A stretch of DNA of 64,000 nt, taken from positions 62,001 through 126,000 of the forward strand of contig NZ_JACJRQ010000016.1 of assembly GCF_014697355.1 (NCBI RefSeq), in the 5' to 3' direction. The notes below the pieces were generated by a model. It was not told the DNA's origin, did no database searches, and was given only the letters and a program-made list of their open reading frames with translations. This document shows positions 62,975 to 64,000 of the stretch, in pieces; the first letter of the stretch is position 1; each line of letters begins with the position of its first letter. The stretch comes from Nostoc calcicola FACHB-3891 (GTDB lineage: Bacteria; Cyanobacteriota; Cyanobacteriia; Cyanobacteriales; Nostocaceae). A program made the position numbers and the translations under genes.

Positions 62975-64000
62975 TCAAAACTCAATTGAAACTGTTCCCA
63001 GCACAGTCAAAGGCGCACCAGGACGCAGATAGTAGCCTTGAGAATCGTAATATGTAGTACCAAAAAGATTCTTAAAGTTCAGCCCAACCCGCCAGTTATC
63101 GTGTTTGTAGAAAATTGAGGCATCAGCGCGCACGTAGGAGGGGATTTTGAAAGTGTTGGGGAGTGTAGCTTCGCGATCGCCTGTATAAAAGACTCCCCCA
63201 CCAAACCCTAATCCTTTCATACCACCGCTTTGAATTTCATAGGTCGTCCAGAGACTACCCCCACTACCAGGAGCATTTACCAGCAAGTCCCCCACTGGCA
63301 GGCTGTTATCTTGACTAACAAAAGCATCGTTGACAAAGTAGGAAGCAATTAGATTCCAGCCTGGTAAAATCTGTCCAGAAACGTCAAATTCCAAACCGCG
63401 ACTTTTCACCTCTCCAGCCGCAATGGAAAAGTCAGAGTTACCTGGAGTGGGATCGGTTGTAGCGACATTTTTTTTGGTGATATCATAGGCAGCAAAAGTA
63501 GCGGATAGCCGATCTTTAATCAGTTCGGCTTTGAGTCCTACTTCATATTGAGTGCCGCGCTCTGGTGGTAGTTGAGTTCCATCTACCGTCCGCGAAAAGC
63601 CGGGATTAAACGAGCGGCTGTAGCTAGCGTAAATTGAAATCGGCGCTAGGGGCTGATAAACGATGCCAATGCGAGGTGAAAAGGCCTCATCATACAACCT
63701 ATCAACGCTGGTATCATCAATTGGCTCTCTACCCAAAGAATCCAGCAGTTGAGAGCGATTTTTGCGGTGAACAAAGTCATACCTACCACCTACCAATAGC
63801 TTCAGATTTGGTAGCAATGTCACTTGATCTTGCAGATAAAGGGCGATGGTATTGCGATCGTTACGATCTCGTTGGGCTGCCTCATCAAACTCTGGTGGCG
63901 GGGAAGCCCCATACACAGGATTGAATAAATCAATACTGGGAGTCAGTGAAACAGAACTTCGGAGATAGTCGTAGCCATAGATATATTTATTCCATTCCAA
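62975..64000 (-). CDS. TonB-dependent siderophore receptor, C-terminal part (5' end outside window)
   Basis: At least 341 residues of an outer-membrane beta-barrel receptor for ferric siderophores. The plug domain is missing because the gene runs past the window edge. Visible barrel strands include LKLLVGGRYDFVHRKNRS, PISIYASYSRSFNPGFSRTVDG, RGTQYEVGLKAELIKDRLSATFAAYDITKKNV, GLEFDVSGQILPGWNLIASYF and the closing FKNLFGTTYYDSQGYYLRPGAPLTVLGTVSIEF, which ends in the aromatic residue needed for barrel assembly. It is upstream of the PepSY gene on the same strand. Confidence 0.95.
   Translation of the reverse strand: MEWNKYIYGYDYLRSSVSLTPSIDLFNPVYGASPPPEFDEAAQRDRNDRNTIALYLQDQVTLLPNLKLLVGGRYDFVHRKNRSQLLDSLGREPIDDTSVDRLYDEAFSPRIGIVYQPLAPISIYASYSRSFNPGFSRTVDGTQLPPERGTQYEVGLKAELIKDRLSATFAAYDITKKNVATTDPTPGNSDFSIAAGEVKSRGLEFDVSGQILPGWNLIASYFVNDAFVSQDNSLPVGDLLVNAPGSGGSLWTTYEIQSGGMKGLGFGGGVFYTGDREATLPNTFKIPSYVRADASIFYKHDNWRVGLNFKNLFGTTYYDSQGYYLRPGAPLTVLGTVSIEF

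Overview
The window comes from a filamentous, Nostoc-like cyanobacterium. The evidence is direct: the HIP1 octamer GCGATCGC recurs throughout, and genes found only or mainly in cyanobacteria are present (psbI, ndhB, a DUF1995 protein, a DUF3769 outer-membrane protein, XisH/XisI). Intergenic DNA is crowded with heptamer arrays (AGTTAGG, GTGAGGA), GAATTCTG-type repeats and palindromic elements typical of Nostocales. No rRNA, tRNA, CRISPR array or intact insertion sequence was recognised. The species cannot be named from the sequence alone.

Layout. 1-5 kb: tail of a histidine kinase, then on the minus strand ndhB (NDH-1), a small RRM RNA-binding protein and an overlapping pair of unknown genes. 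5-13 kb, plus strand: topA with a hairpin-rich leader, a 45-residue protein, aroQ, a degenerate ADP-ribosylglycohydrolase-like gene and a PgpH-type 7TM-HD phosphodiesterase. 13-20 kb: a TetR regulator divergent from a Rieske oxygenase with two matching operator-like palindromes between them, a sensor kinase, a phospholipase-D-like lipoprotein and a cysteine desulfurase. 20.8-25 kb: an AT-rich, HIP1-poor insert with a 1266-residue STAND-type NTPase (probable anti-phage gene) and an orphan VapB-like antitoxin. 25-31 kb: DUF1995 protein, histidine phosphatase, XisH/XisI pair and a large secreted metzincin. 31-38 kb: pentapeptide-repeat protein, 21-bp tandem array, LOG protein, PBP4-type carboxypeptidase and HtrA protease.

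38-48 kb, mostly minus strand: a XisI remnant, a panD operon with a metallo-beta-lactamase-fold protein that has lost its metal ligands, inorganic pyrophosphatase, a small membrane protein, a fused oligopeptide ABC ATPase, an SSB, a DUF3769/LptD-like protein with a 22-G tract, and psbI. 48-64 kb: hexapeptide acyltransferase, a 1.5-kb gene-poor stretch, glycogen phosphorylase, a PD-(D/E)XK protein, a DUF429 protein, two sugar-transfer genes, a PEP-CTERM-like surface protein, a radical SAM protein, and an iron-uptake pair (PepSY protein and TonB-dependent receptor) cut by the window end.

Most genes are housekeeping singletons rather than long operons. The least ordinary parts are the STAND gene, two enzyme folds that have lost catalytic residues (9.2 kb and 38.4 kb), dispersed hairpin elements whose inner palindromes differ in sequence but keep pairing, competing hairpins ahead of topA, and a G homopolymer inside an outer-membrane gene.
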